DNA of 64,000 nucleotides from Planctomycetia bacterium (GCA_030539295.1 JAUNSJ010000009.1:62001-126000); one strand, 5' to 3'; positions 8,221 through 17,244 are shown, numbered from the stretch's first letter. Notes: generated from the sequence alone by a model not told the origin. Numbers and translations: made by a program.

Positions 8221-9555
8221 ATGGCCTGTATGAAAATGAATACATTTCGACCTTTCTCCCTTGTATTCCTGTTTGTCTGCCTGTTCGCTCCCGGGCTGTT
8301 CGGGTGTCGGTCGGTATCGAAAGATGGCTATCCTTTTTTAGGTGGGTTGGGCGAGCTGGCCTGGACGGATGAATCGCTGGAAAAAGACTGGAATCGTGCC
8401 CGTGCCTCGGCGAAAAAACGTAAATCTGTCAAAAAAGCCAAGGAGGAGCAGAATCAGCAAATCCTTTCTGCGGTTGACTATAAATTCTATCCAGTCGATT
8501 ATTACTGTTCTTCCGGGTCTCCCTATCGTTTACTCTTTGACGCGCCGCGGCGTGACAATCTTCTCACCGTGCAAGAGGGTCCGGCCCGGTCCGGCCGGTG
8601 TGCCCCGGTCCCGAACGCGTCGAGCGACCCGGAGCTGGAATACTTGCTCTCTGGAATGCAGAGGAGCACAGCGGCCAAGTCCGTCATAGGGCAGGGGGTA
8701 AGTTCCGTTCCCGAGCCGGCTGTGCGCCGTGCCGCAACGGTCATGCCACTGCCAAAGGAATCAGACAATCCGATTCGACAGGTTCAATATATCGATGCGG
8801 TCCGGACCGCCCCGGAGCTTACAAACGTGCCGGCTCAGACCGATAAGAATTGGGAGGAGCAAACGCGTCAGGCGATAGACACTCTGCAAAAAGAGCTGCA
8901 GTCGCGTCAGGCAGACGGTAGTATAACGGCTTCGGAACAGGCGAAATTGCGTCTGCTTCGGCTGACCTTGGGCGAGACGAACGAGGCGACGCCGATTGCC
9001 TGTGAGAATGAGTCGCTCCATCGCTTTTGGGAGGAGCAGTGCTCCGGACTGGCGGCCGTACTGCACGGTAATCTTTTGGACACGCCGGAGAATCCGCAAA
9101 CGGCAGCCACGGCGGCCCAGCATTTTCAGGTCGGACTCGACTCACTCAAGCAGAACTGCCCACTGACGCTGAACAAAAGTCTTATTGTGGAAACGGTCGC
9201 CCCTTTTGGACTCTATGAAGAGAAAAAGGACGCAACCAAGGCAGGAGAACCTATTTACGTCTACGCGGAATTGGAAAACGTCTTTGCAAAAGAGACGTCC
9301 GGCGGCGTTGAAATGGCCGTCTTGTGTCGCTGGGAACTGCTGGATAAGAGCCATCAGGCGGTCATTCCCGCCTGTGAACAGTTATGCCGCAGCCTGACGG
9401 AGAGCCGACTTCGCGACATCGTGCTTAATATTACGGTCGAAACCGAGAGTACACTTGCCCCGGGCGAATACACGCTCGTACTCGCCGTCTCCGACCGCAA
9501 CCATCCGCAGCCGACGACCGTGCAAGCGACGCTCCCGGTTCGAATTACGCCCTGA
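8221..9555 (+). CDS. Predicted lipoprotein of unknown function
   Basis: The protein has 444 residues, or 441 from the ATG at 8230. The N-terminus is a signal sequence with lipobox LFGC, so it is probably an acylated lipoprotein. A basic segment (about 60-80, ARASAKKRKSVKKAKEEQ) follows, then a low-complexity middle part and a C-terminal region of predicted beta strands (about 310-440, for example EPIYVYAELENVF and PGEYTLVLAVSDRNHP). This arrangement recalls planctomycete lipoproteins of unknown role; I recognise no catalytic motif. It runs convergently into the response regulator gene with one base between the stops. Confidence 0.7.
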   Translation: MACMKMNTFRPFSLVFLFVCLFAPGLFGCRSVSKDGYPFLGGLGELAWTDESLEKDWNRARASAKKRKSVKKAKEEQNQQILSAVDYKFYPVDYYCSSGSPYRLLFDAPRRDNLLTVQEGPARSGRCAPVPNASSDPELEYLLSGMQRSTAAKSVIGQGVSSVPEPAVRRAATVMPLPKESDNPIRQVQYIDAVRTAPELTNVPAQTDKNWEEQTRQAIDTLQKELQSRQADGSITASEQAKLRLLRLTLGETNEATPIACENESLHRFWEEQCSGLAAVLHGNLLDTPENPQTAATAAQHFQVGLDSLKQNCPLTLNKSLIVETVAPFGLYEEKKDATKAGEPIYVYAELENVFAKETSGGVEMAVLCRWELLDKSHQAVIPACEQLCRSLTESRLRDIVLNITVETESTLAPGEYTLVLAVSDRNHPQPTTVQATLPVRITP

Positions 9556-9556
9556 C

Positions 9557-10018
9557 CTACTTCTCCTTTTTCGGACCGAAGCTCTCTTCCATTGAGTCAA
9601 TATAGCGGCGGAGACGTTCCAGCTCACTGGAAACACTTCGCAATTTCAGCATGTTTTCGACCCGTTTGAGCAATTCGAACTGATTCACCGGTTTGCTCAA
9701 GTAGTCGTCGCAACCGGCCAGAACAGCGCGCTCTATATCGCCCAGTTCCGACAAAGCCGTAACCATAAGAATCATAGTCTTGGAAATTCCCGGCGTTTCT
9801 TTTATCATCTGGCAGACTTCGAAACCACTCAATTTCGGCATCATAACGTCGAGCAGAATGAGGTCCGGCTGAAAGGATTTAACCTTTTCCAGCGTCTCCA
9901 TACCATCTTTGGCGAAATCAATTTCGTAATCGCATTCCGCAAGGTAGGCTTCCAAAAGTTCCTGATTGAACGTATTGTCATCGGCGATCAGGATGCGAGG
10001 TTTATTTGTTTCGGCCAT
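9557..10018 (-). CDS. Single-domain response regulator (CheY/PleD-type receiver)
   Basis: This 153-residue protein is a receiver domain with a short coiled tail. Acidic pocket residues lie in IADDN, the phospho-acceptor Asp is in LILLDVMMP, the Thr in VTALS and the Lys in YLSKPV. The C-terminal 30 residues are helical and charged. It has no DNA-binding or enzymatic output domain, so it probably signals by protein contact. It is the last gene of a minus-strand operon with a TPR protein and a DEAD-box helicase; no histidine kinase is adjacent. The start has AGGAG 9 nt upstream. Confidence 0.92.
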   Translation of the reverse strand: MAETNKPRILIADDNTFNQELLEAYLAECDYEIDFAKDGMETLEKVKSFQPDLILLDVMMPKLSGFEVCQMIKETPGISKTMILMVTALSELGDIERAVLAGCDDYLSKPVNQFELLKRVENMLKLRSVSSELERLRRYIDSMEESFGPKKEK

Positions 10019-10035
10019 GGTTTGCGTTCTCCTAT

Positions 10036-10392
10036 TTACGACTTCTGCTCGTCCTGTACGCTCTTTAAGTAGGCGGCCAGGCGGGCTTCCTGGGCCTTCA
10101 TGAGTGCCTCTTCCGCCTTGGCGCGGTCGCCGCTTTTTATGGCCATCGCGCTAAAGGCGGTGTAGTAGAACGGATTATCCGTTTCCAGTTCGCAAGCACG
10201 GGCAACGGCAGCCAGAGACTTGTCGTCATTACCGAGTTTATGATACAAGACCGACAGCGCCAGGTGCGCCAAGGCGTAGTTCGGATACGTCTTTGTCAGT
10301 TGTGTAAGTTCCTCGACGGCCTTGTCCAGTTCGCCGTTGTTCTTCAGTTGGATACATTCATCGTACCACTGTTCTTTTGCTCGTTGCGTCAT
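10036..10392 (-). CDS. TPR-repeat protein
   Basis: This 118-residue soluble protein contains about three tetratricopeptide repeats (DECIQLKNNGELDKAVEELT, ALAHLALSVLYHKLGNDDKS, PFYYTAFSAMAIKSGDRAKA), a helical scaffold for protein-protein contact. It lacks a signal peptide. It sits 17 bp before the response regulator and 27 bp after the helicase, so the three are probably co-transcribed. The partner is unknown; the adjacent receiver protein is the obvious candidate. Confidence 0.85.
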   Translation of the reverse strand: MTQRAKEQWYDECIQLKNNGELDKAVEELTQLTKTYPNYALAHLALSVLYHKLGNDDKSLAAVARACELETDNPFYYTAFSAMAIKSGDRAKAEEALMKAQEARLAAYLKSVQDEQKS

Positions 10393-10419
10393 GGTTGTAT
10401 CATCCGTTTCTATCTTGGT

Positions 10420-13005
10420 TTACAGGGCACGTCGGATCCGGCGGACTGATTTGCCGAAGACCGGTTTGACCTGTTTTTCTTCTTCCTCTTCGTGCGATTC
10501 CGGTTTCGTATAGGCTTCGAATCCCGGTAATTCCGTTCGTTTCAATAAGCGATTAATTCGCTTCTCAATGCGCGTCAGTTCCGCGCCTTCCTGCGAGGTG
10601 ACCAAACTATAGGCGACGCCTTCACGGCCCATGCGGCCCGTTCGACCCACCCGGTGCACATAGTCGTCGCAGAACTGCGGAATATCATAATTGATTATAT
10701 GGGAAATTCCGGAAACGTCTATCCCGCGTCCGACCACATCGGTTGCCACGAGAATCGCCACGTTGCCACTGCGGAAATTCTTCATGATCTTGTCACGCTG
10801 GTCCTGCGACAGGTCGCCGTGGATGGCCGCTACGCCGTCGAAAGTCCGCTTGAGGTTCGTGCCGATTCGGTCAACGGCCCGTTTCGTCCGACAGAAAACA
10901 ATCGCCTGTTGCGGTTTTTCACGCTCAAGTAAGGTTATCAACGCCTCAAACTTACGCTCTTTATCGACGGTAAGATAAAATTGTTCAATTGTTTCCGAGG
11001 AAATGTCCTGGGCAGAAAAATCATACTGCTCCGGGTCTCGCATATACCGCTTGGCAAGCTGGACCACCGGGGCCGGAAGCGTCGCGCTGAAGAGCAACGT
11101 TTGACGCTCCGAAGGCGTTTGACGCAGAATCTTCTCAATGTCGGGCCGGAACCCAATATCAAGCATGCGGTCGGCCTCGTCGAGTATAACCCATTGCAGG
11201 GACTGAAACGATAAAGCTCTTCGGGCAACCAGATCAATAATACGTCCGGGCGTACCCACAACAATATCGACGCCGCCGCGTAACTTCTGAATCTGGCTGG
11301 CGATCGGTTTGCCACCATAGCAGGCCGTGACGATAATATCACGTTCACCGACCAGTTTCATCGCCTCGTCACGCACCTGAACTGCAAGTTCTCTCGTGGG
11401 GACAATAATAAGGGCAACCGGATCATTTCCCGGGGGGCAGTCCTCCACTTTTTCCAGGACCGGAATAACGAACGCGGCTGTTTTACCGGTTCCGGTCTTC
11501 GCCTGACCGATCAGATCGACACCGGCCATAACGCGTTGGAAAGTTCCCGCCTGAACCGGGGTCGGATTTTCATACCCCGTTTCATGGAGAATACGCAGCA
11601 TAGGCAGAGAAATGGGCAGCTCACCAAAACTCAAGTGCGACGCCGCTTCGTCGTCTGTCTCATCTGGCGTAACGGAAGCTTGCTCCTGGACTTGAGGTCG
11701 TTTTTGTGGTTCAGGACGCGTGGGGCGTGGGTCAGTCTTTTTCGGCTTCCCAGCGGATCTCGGCGTCTGCTTTTCGCCAGTCTCAAGAGGAATGTCTTTG
11801 GCCGCCACCTTGGTCGGGGCCAGAGGCTCCGTCTTTGCTGGTGCGATTGAACGTTCCGCGACTGGCTCGGGAGCAACGCTCGTCTGCAGCATGTTTTCTT
11901 CAAGATCGGGACCCGGAACGAGAGACGCGGCCTCTTGCCCGGTCACTTTACCCGCGGAGGCCGGCTTAATTTCCAGCAGGGCAAGGCAAAGTCGATAAAG
12001 TAAAAGGCTGGTCGCATCCTTACCGACGTCAAAGATTTCCGCGATTTTTTCCGGGGCGAAGCCTGCGAACCGCAATTTTTTCGTGGCTCGCCATTTTAGG
12101 TCGTGTAGCTTCTTGGCCGAGACGGTCGCAGGCGGTGCCGATTTCTCCACCGCACCTGAATCCACTTCCACGTCGCTCTTGACCACGTGAGTGACCATTT
12201 CCTGACGCTCTTGGCCTGGTTCCGTTGGCGGGAGCGTCTCGACGTCGACTGCCATTTTCTTACGCTCTTGACTCCCTTTTCGCCGCGTCCGGGCTTCGGC
12301 AGAACTGCCCGTGCGAGACGGGGATCCGGGTGATGCCAATGACTCACGCGCTACTGTAACCTTCGCTTGGTCCACAGGTTGCTGCGTTTGATCTGCCACA
12401 CTGCCGCCCCGCTTCCGATTGGCCTGCTTGCGTCCGCGACTCTTTTCAACGGACTTGACCTCGACCTCATCGGTCCCATTTGCCGTGCTCACGCTCTTCT
12501 CACGTGGCAGCTCGTTCCGGCTGCCCGTCTTTTCACTTCGTTTCCCGGAGCGTCCGCGCCGATTCCGCCCGGATTTTTCGAGTTGCTTCGCCGGCTTGAC
12601 CTCGGTCTCTTCCGGCTCATCGTCGAAATCGTCCGGATTAAAGTCGAAGCCCAGGTCATCGTCGTCATCAGGCAGAATGGAGCCGTAACTCGGCAGCGCG
12701 TAGCCGTCGTCGACGTGTTTTTTCGGGGGCAGAAAATCGCGGTCAGGCGAGTCATACTGCTCCGCGACCGTACTGGCCGAGGCACCTTTGCGTCGCCGAT
12801 TCTTCGGCTTCTTAACGGGAACGACGGTTATATCGACCTGCTCGCTATCGTCGTCCACTTCGTCCCACTGAAATCGATTGATAAATCCTTTGCCTGGCAT
12901 CTTTCGCGAGGAGGCTTTTTTACTTCTGCCGGCAGACTGTTTCTTTTCACTTCGTGTTGGCCTGTTGTCGGCCCGTTCCTGATTCTGTGCGTCCAAAATA
13001 TTCAA
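10420..13005 (-). CDS. DEAD-box RNA helicase with a long disordered N-terminal extension
   Basis: The product has 861 residues. The C-terminal 400 are a complete DEAD-box core: AKTGTGKT (motif I), PTRELAVQ, TPGRIID, DEAD (II), SAT (III), ATDVVGRGIDV (V) and HRVGRTGRMG (VI). It should remodel RNA or ribonucleoprotein using ATP. The N-terminal 450 residues are mostly charged, low-complexity sequence rich in Lys, Arg, Glu and Asp, interrupted near 310-355 by a compact helical segment (KWRATKKLRFAGFAPEKIAE). Bacterial DEAD-box proteins usually carry such basic tails at the C-terminus. The start is a TTG (13005, or codon 4) after AAAGGA and is uncertain. It is the first gene of the helicase-TPR-regulator operon. 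Confidence 0.93.
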   Translation of the reverse strand: MNILDAQNQERADNRPTRSEKKQSAGRSKKASSRKMPGKGFINRFQWDEVDDDSEQVDITVVPVKKPKNRRRKGASASTVAEQYDSPDRDFLPPKKHVDDGYALPSYGSILPDDDDDLGFDFNPDDFDDEPEETEVKPAKQLEKSGRNRRGRSGKRSEKTGSRNELPREKSVSTANGTDEVEVKSVEKSRGRKQANRKRGGSVADQTQQPVDQAKVTVARESLASPGSPSRTGSSAEARTRRKGSQERKKMAVDVETLPPTEPGQERQEMVTHVVKSDVEVDSGAVEKSAPPATVSAKKLHDLKWRATKKLRFAGFAPEKIAEIFDVGKDATSLLLYRLCLALLEIKPASAGKVTGQEAASLVPGPDLEENMLQTSVAPEPVAERSIAPAKTEPLAPTKVAAKDIPLETGEKQTPRSAGKPKKTDPRPTRPEPQKRPQVQEQASVTPDETDDEAASHLSFGELPISLPMLRILHETGYENPTPVQAGTFQRVMAGVDLIGQAKTGTGKTAAFVIPVLEKVEDCPPGNDPVALIIVPTRELAVQVRDEAMKLVGERDIIVTACYGGKPIASQIQKLRGGVDIVVGTPGRIIDLVARRALSFQSLQWVILDEADRMLDIGFRPDIEKILRQTPSERQTLLFSATLPAPVVQLAKRYMRDPEQYDFSAQDISSETIEQFYLTVDKERKFEALITLLEREKPQQAIVFCRTKRAVDRIGTNLKRTFDGVAAIHGDLSQDQRDKIMKNFRSGNVAILVATDVVGRGIDVSGISHIINYDIPQFCDDYVHRVGRTGRMGREGVAYSLVTSQEGAELTRIEKRINRLLKRTELPGFEAYTKPESHEEEEEKQVKPVFGKSVRRIRRAL

Positions 13006-13161
13006 TTCCTTTAAATTGTGTGGAGCAGGAGAGTATGGACGATCGGCTCAAGCGAACGTACCCGCATCAAGTCACGCAGGCCGCGCGGCCGGAACAGAAT
13101 CCGCCCGCGCGAAAAATCGTGGCAGCAGGCAAAACGCAAATGACGAACAGGCAAGCTCTTC

Positions 13162-14070
13162 TTAGAAGGCGACCATATTACGAAATTCACGATAGCGTTC
13201 TTCTATATTATCCCGTGTCAGGTTTGCCAGACGTTCCAAAGAGAATCCTTCTACGCAAAAACTGGCAACCACCGTAGCATAGGCAAGCCCTTTTCGTATC
13301 GACTCTTCCGTCAAGTCATCACTTGCGGCGAGATACCCGCTCAAGGCTCCGGCAAATGTGTCGCCAGCCCCGGTCGGGTCAACCAGCCGATCCGTCGGAT
13401 AGGCCGGAATCATAAATATCCCGTCTTGAGTCAAATACAGAGCGCCATGCTCTCCCTTCTTAATTATTACCATCCTCGGACCCTGGTCCAGGATTCGTTT
13501 TCCGGCTCTGATGAGATTCGTTTCGCCCGTAAGCAACTTCACTTCCGAGTCGTTCAGAATCAGTCCATCAATTCGACGAAGTAACGCGTCCAGATTGGCC
13601 CTGTCGTTGTTGATATAAAAATCCATCGTGTCCGCTATAACCAGTTTGGGCTTAACCGACATTTTGTTCAACAAGGCCAAATGTATGCCCGGTCCTCCGT
13701 TGGCCAGAAATACGTATGGTATTTCACTGGCAGGCTTTGGCACGACTGGATCGTACTCAACGCCCATTACGTTTAATTCAATCTCAAGCGTTTCACGCTC
13801 GTTCATGTTCTCAAAATAACGCCCTGACCAATAGAGCGTCTTGGCCCCGGACCGTATCTCCAGCCCGTCCAGATTAATGCCATGTTTCTTCAGAAAGAGT
13901 GAATCCTCCCCATTCCAGTCATCTCCCACAACGGATACCAAGTGTGGCTCTGTAAAAAACGAGGCCGCATAGCTCGAATAGACACCCGAACCGCCTAAAA
14001 CCCGGTCCCGTCTGGCCTCGGGGGTGGCGATCGTATCGTACGCTGCGGATCCTGTTATCAAAAGCGACAT
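13162..14070 (-). CDS. PfkB-family sugar/nucleoside kinase
   Basis: This 302-residue ribokinase-fold enzyme phosphorylates a sugar or nucleoside. The C-terminal PfkB signature DPTGAGDTFAGALSGYLA contains the catalytic Asp and anion hole; the N-terminal GGSGVYSSYAA matches the substrate-binding loop. Within the family it looks closest to adenosine kinase/sugar kinase types of unknown substrate. The ATG at 14070 follows AGGAAG by about 7 nt. The frame stays open through the tandem repeat upstream, but that extension is non-coding repeat DNA and should not be counted. Confidence 0.85.
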   Translation of the reverse strand: MSLLITGSAAYDTIATPEARRDRVLGGSGVYSSYAASFFTEPHLVSVVGDDWNGEDSLFLKKHGINLDGLEIRSGAKTLYWSGRYFENMNERETLEIELNVMGVEYDPVVPKPASEIPYVFLANGGPGIHLALLNKMSVKPKLVIADTMDFYINNDRANLDALLRRIDGLILNDSEVKLLTGETNLIRAGKRILDQGPRMVIIKKGEHGALYLTQDGIFMIPAYPTDRLVDPTGAGDTFAGALSGYLAASDDLTEESIRKGLAYATVVASFCVEGFSLERLANLTRDNIEERYREFRNMVAF

Positions 14071-14133
14071 GTTCTCTCTTCCTGAAGGTCTTCTCATCTC
14101 TGGCAAAAAATTGCCGTTATTGGGTAAAACAAC

Positions 14134-14283
14134 GTTGCACAACCATTTCCCGCAAGGCGGCCCCTGGGTTGAAACCCGGGAAAAATGGGCGTGTCGGGGG
14201 TAAAACCGGTTGCACAACCATTTCCCGCAAGGCGGCCCCTGAGTTGAAACCCGGGAAAAATGGGGGTGTCGGGGGTAAAAAAT
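14134..14283. repeat. Two tandem copies of a 75-bp unit
   Basis: Unit 1 starts at 14134 and unit 2 at 14209; they differ at only a few bases. Each contains an inverted repeat (GGGTTGAAACCC in unit 1, GAGTTGAAACCC in unit 2). It lies between the PfkB kinase and glgC, in the divergent upstream region. It does not match any other part of the window. Confidence 0.85.
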
Positions 14284-14431
14284 ACAAAGCAACGCCTGGG
14301 GGTGATTTAAAGGCCACTTTGTATCCGATGGAGTTAAGCGTCGTCCAACTTCGTTGCGGTTTGCCCGCAGGAAGTCTTCTATCTCAATTCCCTTTTATAT
14401 AATAGTATAACCCAAAGGAGATGTTTCACAA

Positions 14432-15697
14432 GTGGGAGTACACCTTTCCGATCCAAACTGCCGTATGCTCGCCGTTATTCTGGCCGGCGGAAAAGGCGAA
14501 CGGCTCGAACCTCTTACCCGGCATCGCGCCAAACCCGCGGTCCCGTTCGGCGGTTCCTATCGCATTATTGATTTTGCACTATCAAATTGTATTAATAGCA
14601 ATATAAAACAAATCCTCCTGCTCACACAGTATAAATCGTACAGTCTTTCGCGGCACCTGTCGCTCGGCTGGACTCATTTCTTCTGCCGGGAACTGAATGA
14701 GTACCTGGACGTCATACCTCCGCAGCAGCGTATTGACGACAGTTGGTATCGCGGAACAGCGGACGCCGTTTATCAGAATATCTATTCGATAGAAAAGCAG
14801 CACCCGCAATACGTCCTCATGCTGGGCGGCGACCATATATATAAGATGAACTATCAATACATGCTTGATTTCCACTTGCGGAATCGTGCGGACGCGACAA
14901 TATCGGTGTTAGAGCTACCGGTCGCGGAAGCGGCAGGGCGGTTCGGAGTGCTGCAAACAGACGGAACCGGTCGCGTACTGGATTTTCAGGAGAAGCCGGC
15001 GCACCCGTACCCTGTGCCAGGGCGTCCGGAGCGATGTTACGCCTCGATGGGCATTTATATATTCAACGCGTCCTTTCTTTTCGAAGAGCTCTGTCGCGAC
15101 GCAACCCGACGTGGCAGTCGTCACGACTTCGGCGGTGACCTGATTCCGCGTTCGCTCAAGACGAGTCGCGTTTTTGCCTTTCCGTTTTCCGGCACGAACG
15201 AGCATGCTTACTGGCGTGACGTCGGGACAATCGACGCCTATTACGCGGCCAATCGCGACCTGATACAGATCAAGCCGGAACTGAATATTTATGACCGGAA
15301 CTGGCCGATCTACACGGCGCACCCGCACTGCCCGCCGCCGAAATTCGTCTTTTCGGAAGATGAACGACGCGGCGTGGCAGTGGAGAGTCTCGTCTGTAGC
15401 GGTTCGATTATTTCCGGCGGCAGTGTTTTTCGGTCCATTCTGGGTCACCGCGTTCGCGTCAATAGCTGGTCCCAGGTCGAGGATTCCATTCTCTTTGCCG
15501 ACGTTGCCATTGGCCGCAACGCCCGCATTCGCCGCGCCATTATAGATAAAGGGGTCGTCATCCCGGCCGGTACGCAAATCGGCTACGACCCCGACGAAGA
15601 CCGACGCCGCGGCTTTCACATTACGGAATCCGGCCTGGTCGTCGTGCCAGCCTTTACGCAACTGGAGTCTGGCGAGAACCGAGAGGACCCGGTCTGA
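14432..15697 (+). CDS. glgC: Glucose-1-phosphate adenylyltransferase
   Basis: This cytosolic enzyme makes ADP-glucose from glucose-1-phosphate and ATP, the committed step of glycogen synthesis. The pyrophosphorylase loop is AVILAGGKGERLEPLT, followed by KPAVPFGGSYRIIDF and DHIYKMNY. The C-terminal third forms a left-handed beta-helix (repeating I-x-x-G hexapeptides such as GSIISGGSVF). Its 421 residues are normal for the family. The start is GTG at 14432, about 11 nt after AAGGAG; ATG at 14465 is a less likely alternative because it would cut into the nucleotide-binding strand. No other glycogen gene is adjacent. Confidence 0.95.
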   Translation: MGVHLSDPNCRMLAVILAGGKGERLEPLTRHRAKPAVPFGGSYRIIDFALSNCINSNIKQILLLTQYKSYSLSRHLSLGWTHFFCRELNEYLDVIPPQQRIDDSWYRGTADAVYQNIYSIEKQHPQYVLMLGGDHIYKMNYQYMLDFHLRNRADATISVLELPVAEAAGRFGVLQTDGTGRVLDFQEKPAHPYPVPGRPERCYASMGIYIFNASFLFEELCRDATRRGSRHDFGGDLIPRSLKTSRVFAFPFSGTNEHAYWRDVGTIDAYYAANRDLIQIKPELNIYDRNWPIYTAHPHCPPPKFVFSEDERRGVAVESLVCSGSIISGGSVFRSILGHRVRVNSWSQVEDSILFADVAIGRNARIRRAIIDKGVVIPAGTQIGYDPDEDRRRGFHITESGLVVVPAFTQLESGENREDPV

Positions 15698-15704
15698 AGC
15701 TCTG

Positions 15705-15730
15705 CGGCGACTGGTTCCTTTCAGTCGCCG
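15705..15730. terminator. Hairpin between glgC and the broken SGNH gene
   Basis: A 9-bp perfect stem CGGCGACTG / CAGTCGCCG with an 8-nt loop lies 8 bp after the glgC stop and overlaps the 3' end of the convergent pseudogene. A weak T-rich run (AACGTTTTCTT) follows on the plus strand. Confidence 0.5.
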
Positions 15731-16124
15731 AACGTTTTCTTAATTTCCGGCTCCATAACCTCGGCCCAGATGCGGTATCCGGCCAGATTCGGGTGCAGAA
15801 AGTCCGGCATAAGCTCCTGTTTTAAGGTCCCGTCGGCATTGAGAAAACGGTCACCGGCAGAAAGGAGCACAACGTTCGGGACCTGGCCGTCGCGTAGAAT
15901 TCGTTCCAGACTTCCAAACCACAAAGTTCAGGAAAGGTCGGATAAGGCTCCCAGCGATGTGTTATGGAATCGCCAACCATAAACAGATCAACATTGCTCT
16001 GTTCCATGCGTTCAACGAACTGATTAAAGCGGCCCGAAGGACAAGCACTCGGCTCCGCGATGATCTGCGCATAACAGGTCGTAATGGCTGCTGTCAAAAC
16101 AGCAAGGCACAAAATAACGTGCAA
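15721..16124 (-). pseudogene. Broken SGNH/GDSL hydrolase
   Basis: Two frames together encode the two ends of an exported SGNH esterase. The first (16124 down to about 15870) has a signal peptide and block I, GDSITHRWEPYPTF. The second (about 15920 to 15721) has the end, with DRFLNADGTLKQELM and the catalytic MPDFLHP. The middle, which should carry the GxxGD and GxNN blocks and about 80 residues, is missing and the frames do not match. An internal deletion with frameshift is the simplest reading. It is related to the second SGNH domain of the 1089-4211 protein. Its promoter (16246-16274) still looks intact. Confidence 0.85.
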
Positions 16125-16245
16125 AAATATTTTTTTATGATAAGTCTCTTTCTGGGCACGTGAACATTAGAGTGACACACATTCAGTAAGCAGACCCGGA
16201 AAAGGTAGCTTCTGAATTCTCACAACAGGTTACAGTATAGTATTC

Positions 16246-16274
16246 ATTATGTAAGGAAGAACGAAGATTGTCAA
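16246..16274 (-). promoter_or_regulatory. Promoter of the broken SGNH gene
   Basis: On the minus strand TTGACA (16269-16274) and CATAAT (16246-16251) are spaced 17 bp apart. The upstream side shares an 18-nt element with the DUF1559 promoter at 20500 (minus-strand match at 16268-16285). Confidence 0.65.
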
Positions 16275-16401
16275 GTAATATTTTTGAAAAAGAGCCGTTT
16301 TTTGGATAAAATTCTTGTTCTTGGCGACAAGGAGAATTTTAAGGCAAAGAGCGGTCCGTTTCAGTATTTTGATGGTGATAAAGGCCCTTCTTTATGGAAA
16401 A

Positions 16402-16434
16402 TTGAAATAATACTAATAGACAGTATTATTTCAA
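16402..16434. promoter_or_regulatory. Perfect 13-bp inverted repeat, candidate regulator operator
   Basis: TTGAAATAATACT and AGTATTATTTCAA flank a 7-bp spacer with no mismatch. The core AATAATACT recurs at the GntR gene's promoter (20666-20674) and as half-sites at two other promoters, so it is a candidate binding site for that regulator. No gene starts immediately beside it now; the gene it served may be the broken SGNH gene or may have been lost. Confidence 0.5.
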
Positions 16435-16702
16435 CTGCAGAAGAGTTCTTAATTAGAGGTAATATCGCACGAACTTTGGCTTTATTTTTCCGCTGACCCT
16501 GTCTCTAAAGTGTCCATCACAACTGGGAAAAGCCTACCAAAGACGAGCTGATGGCCCTCGCTTGACGGAAGCATGCCGTCTGGACGTAATGAGGAATGGA
16601 CAATTTCCGGGCCTCCTGCCTGTTCCATGGGCTTCACATTATCGTGGTTAAATTTTACCTGGAAATTTATGATAGAGCAATAGCGTCTTATTCACTTTCC
16701 AT

Positions 16703-16731
16703 ACGTTATCCAGGTTCTAACTGGATAACGT
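16703..16731 (-). terminator. Hairpin after the sialidase operon
   Basis: A perfect 11-bp stem ACGTTATCCAG / CTGGATAACGT with a 7-nt loop lies 15 bp beyond the stop of the last operon gene. There is no T run on the minus strand, so it may slow the polymerase or protect mRNA rather than terminate by itself. Confidence 0.5.
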
Positions 16732-16746
16732 GTGGATCAGTTTTGC

Positions 16747-17244
16747 TTACTCTGCCGTGACTTCAATTGTTTCCGAACCGCCTGCGGTTACTTCGATGAC
16801 TAAAGGAGTTGTCTCAGCGGAATTGAATATTTCCGCAACTTCTACGGGCGCATTTTTTTCTGCGATTTCGATTTTTTTGAAATATGCGTTTCCTTCTTCA
16901 TCGTTCAGTCTAAGAAACTCCTCCTCTGTTAATTCACCAGGAACTATTTTTTTCTTTTTTACGGTAACTTTAAACGTGCCAATCGGTGCACCCGATTGCG
17001 AGTACCCTCCACGAACTGTATGCAGGTTCACTACACCTTTCGCATTAGTTATTCCTCCGGTGACAACATCCGAAGCCTCTGATGGAATGAGTTGAACATT
17101 AGCCTCATCAAGCGGAGCACCGTTTCGCGTCACGACCAACGAGAATGGTACTGTCTTCGGAAAATTGTCAGGCCTCGCCGAATTACATCCTGAAGTTAAA
17201 CAAAGGGATATCAAGGAAATACAAATATAAGCAAAATTTTTCAT
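16747..17244 (-). CDS. Transthyretin-like (carboxypeptidase regulatory-type) lipoprotein
   Basis: This 165-residue lipoprotein has lipobox LTSGC. A beta-sandwich of the kind found in planctomycete surface lipoproteins follows (VTRNGAPLDEANVQLIPSEA, GGITNAKGVVNLHT, IGTFKVTVKKKK). Its start overlaps the stop of the upstream sialidase by four bases (ATGA), indicating translational coupling. The family accompanies DUF1559 proteins in several operons of this window; a structural or scaffold role at the cell surface is inferred, not shown. Confidence 0.8.
   Translation of the reverse strand: MKNFAYICISLISLCLTSGCNSARPDNFPKTVPFSLVVTRNGAPLDEANVQLIPSEASDVVTGGITNAKGVVNLHTVRGGYSQSGAPIGTFKVTVKKKKIVPGELTEEEFLRLNDEEGNAYFKKIEIAEKNAPVEVAEIFNSAETTPLVIEVTAGGSETIEVTAE

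Larger units (their letters stand above)
16125..16746. other. Gene-free stretch upstream of the broken SGNH gene
   Basis: It holds the SGNH promoter, the 33-bp palindrome and a terminator-like hairpin at 16703. A 70-codon open frame at 16284-16496 has no ribosome site and no recognisable protein. I see nothing else. Confidence 0.5.

Noticed and set aside
14071-14292. N-terminal extension of the PfkB kinase rich in FYPRHxHFSRVSTQG-type repeats
   Set aside because: It is the 75-bp non-coding tandem repeat read in frame; the ribosome site and family length support the start at 14070.
13162-15697. Glycogen operon containing the PfkB kinase and glgC
   Set aside because: The genes are divergent and separated by the repeat; no other glycogen gene is present.
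16284-16496. 70-codon ORF in the intergenic region
   Set aside because: No ribosome site and no recognisable protein, and it overlaps the palindromic element.
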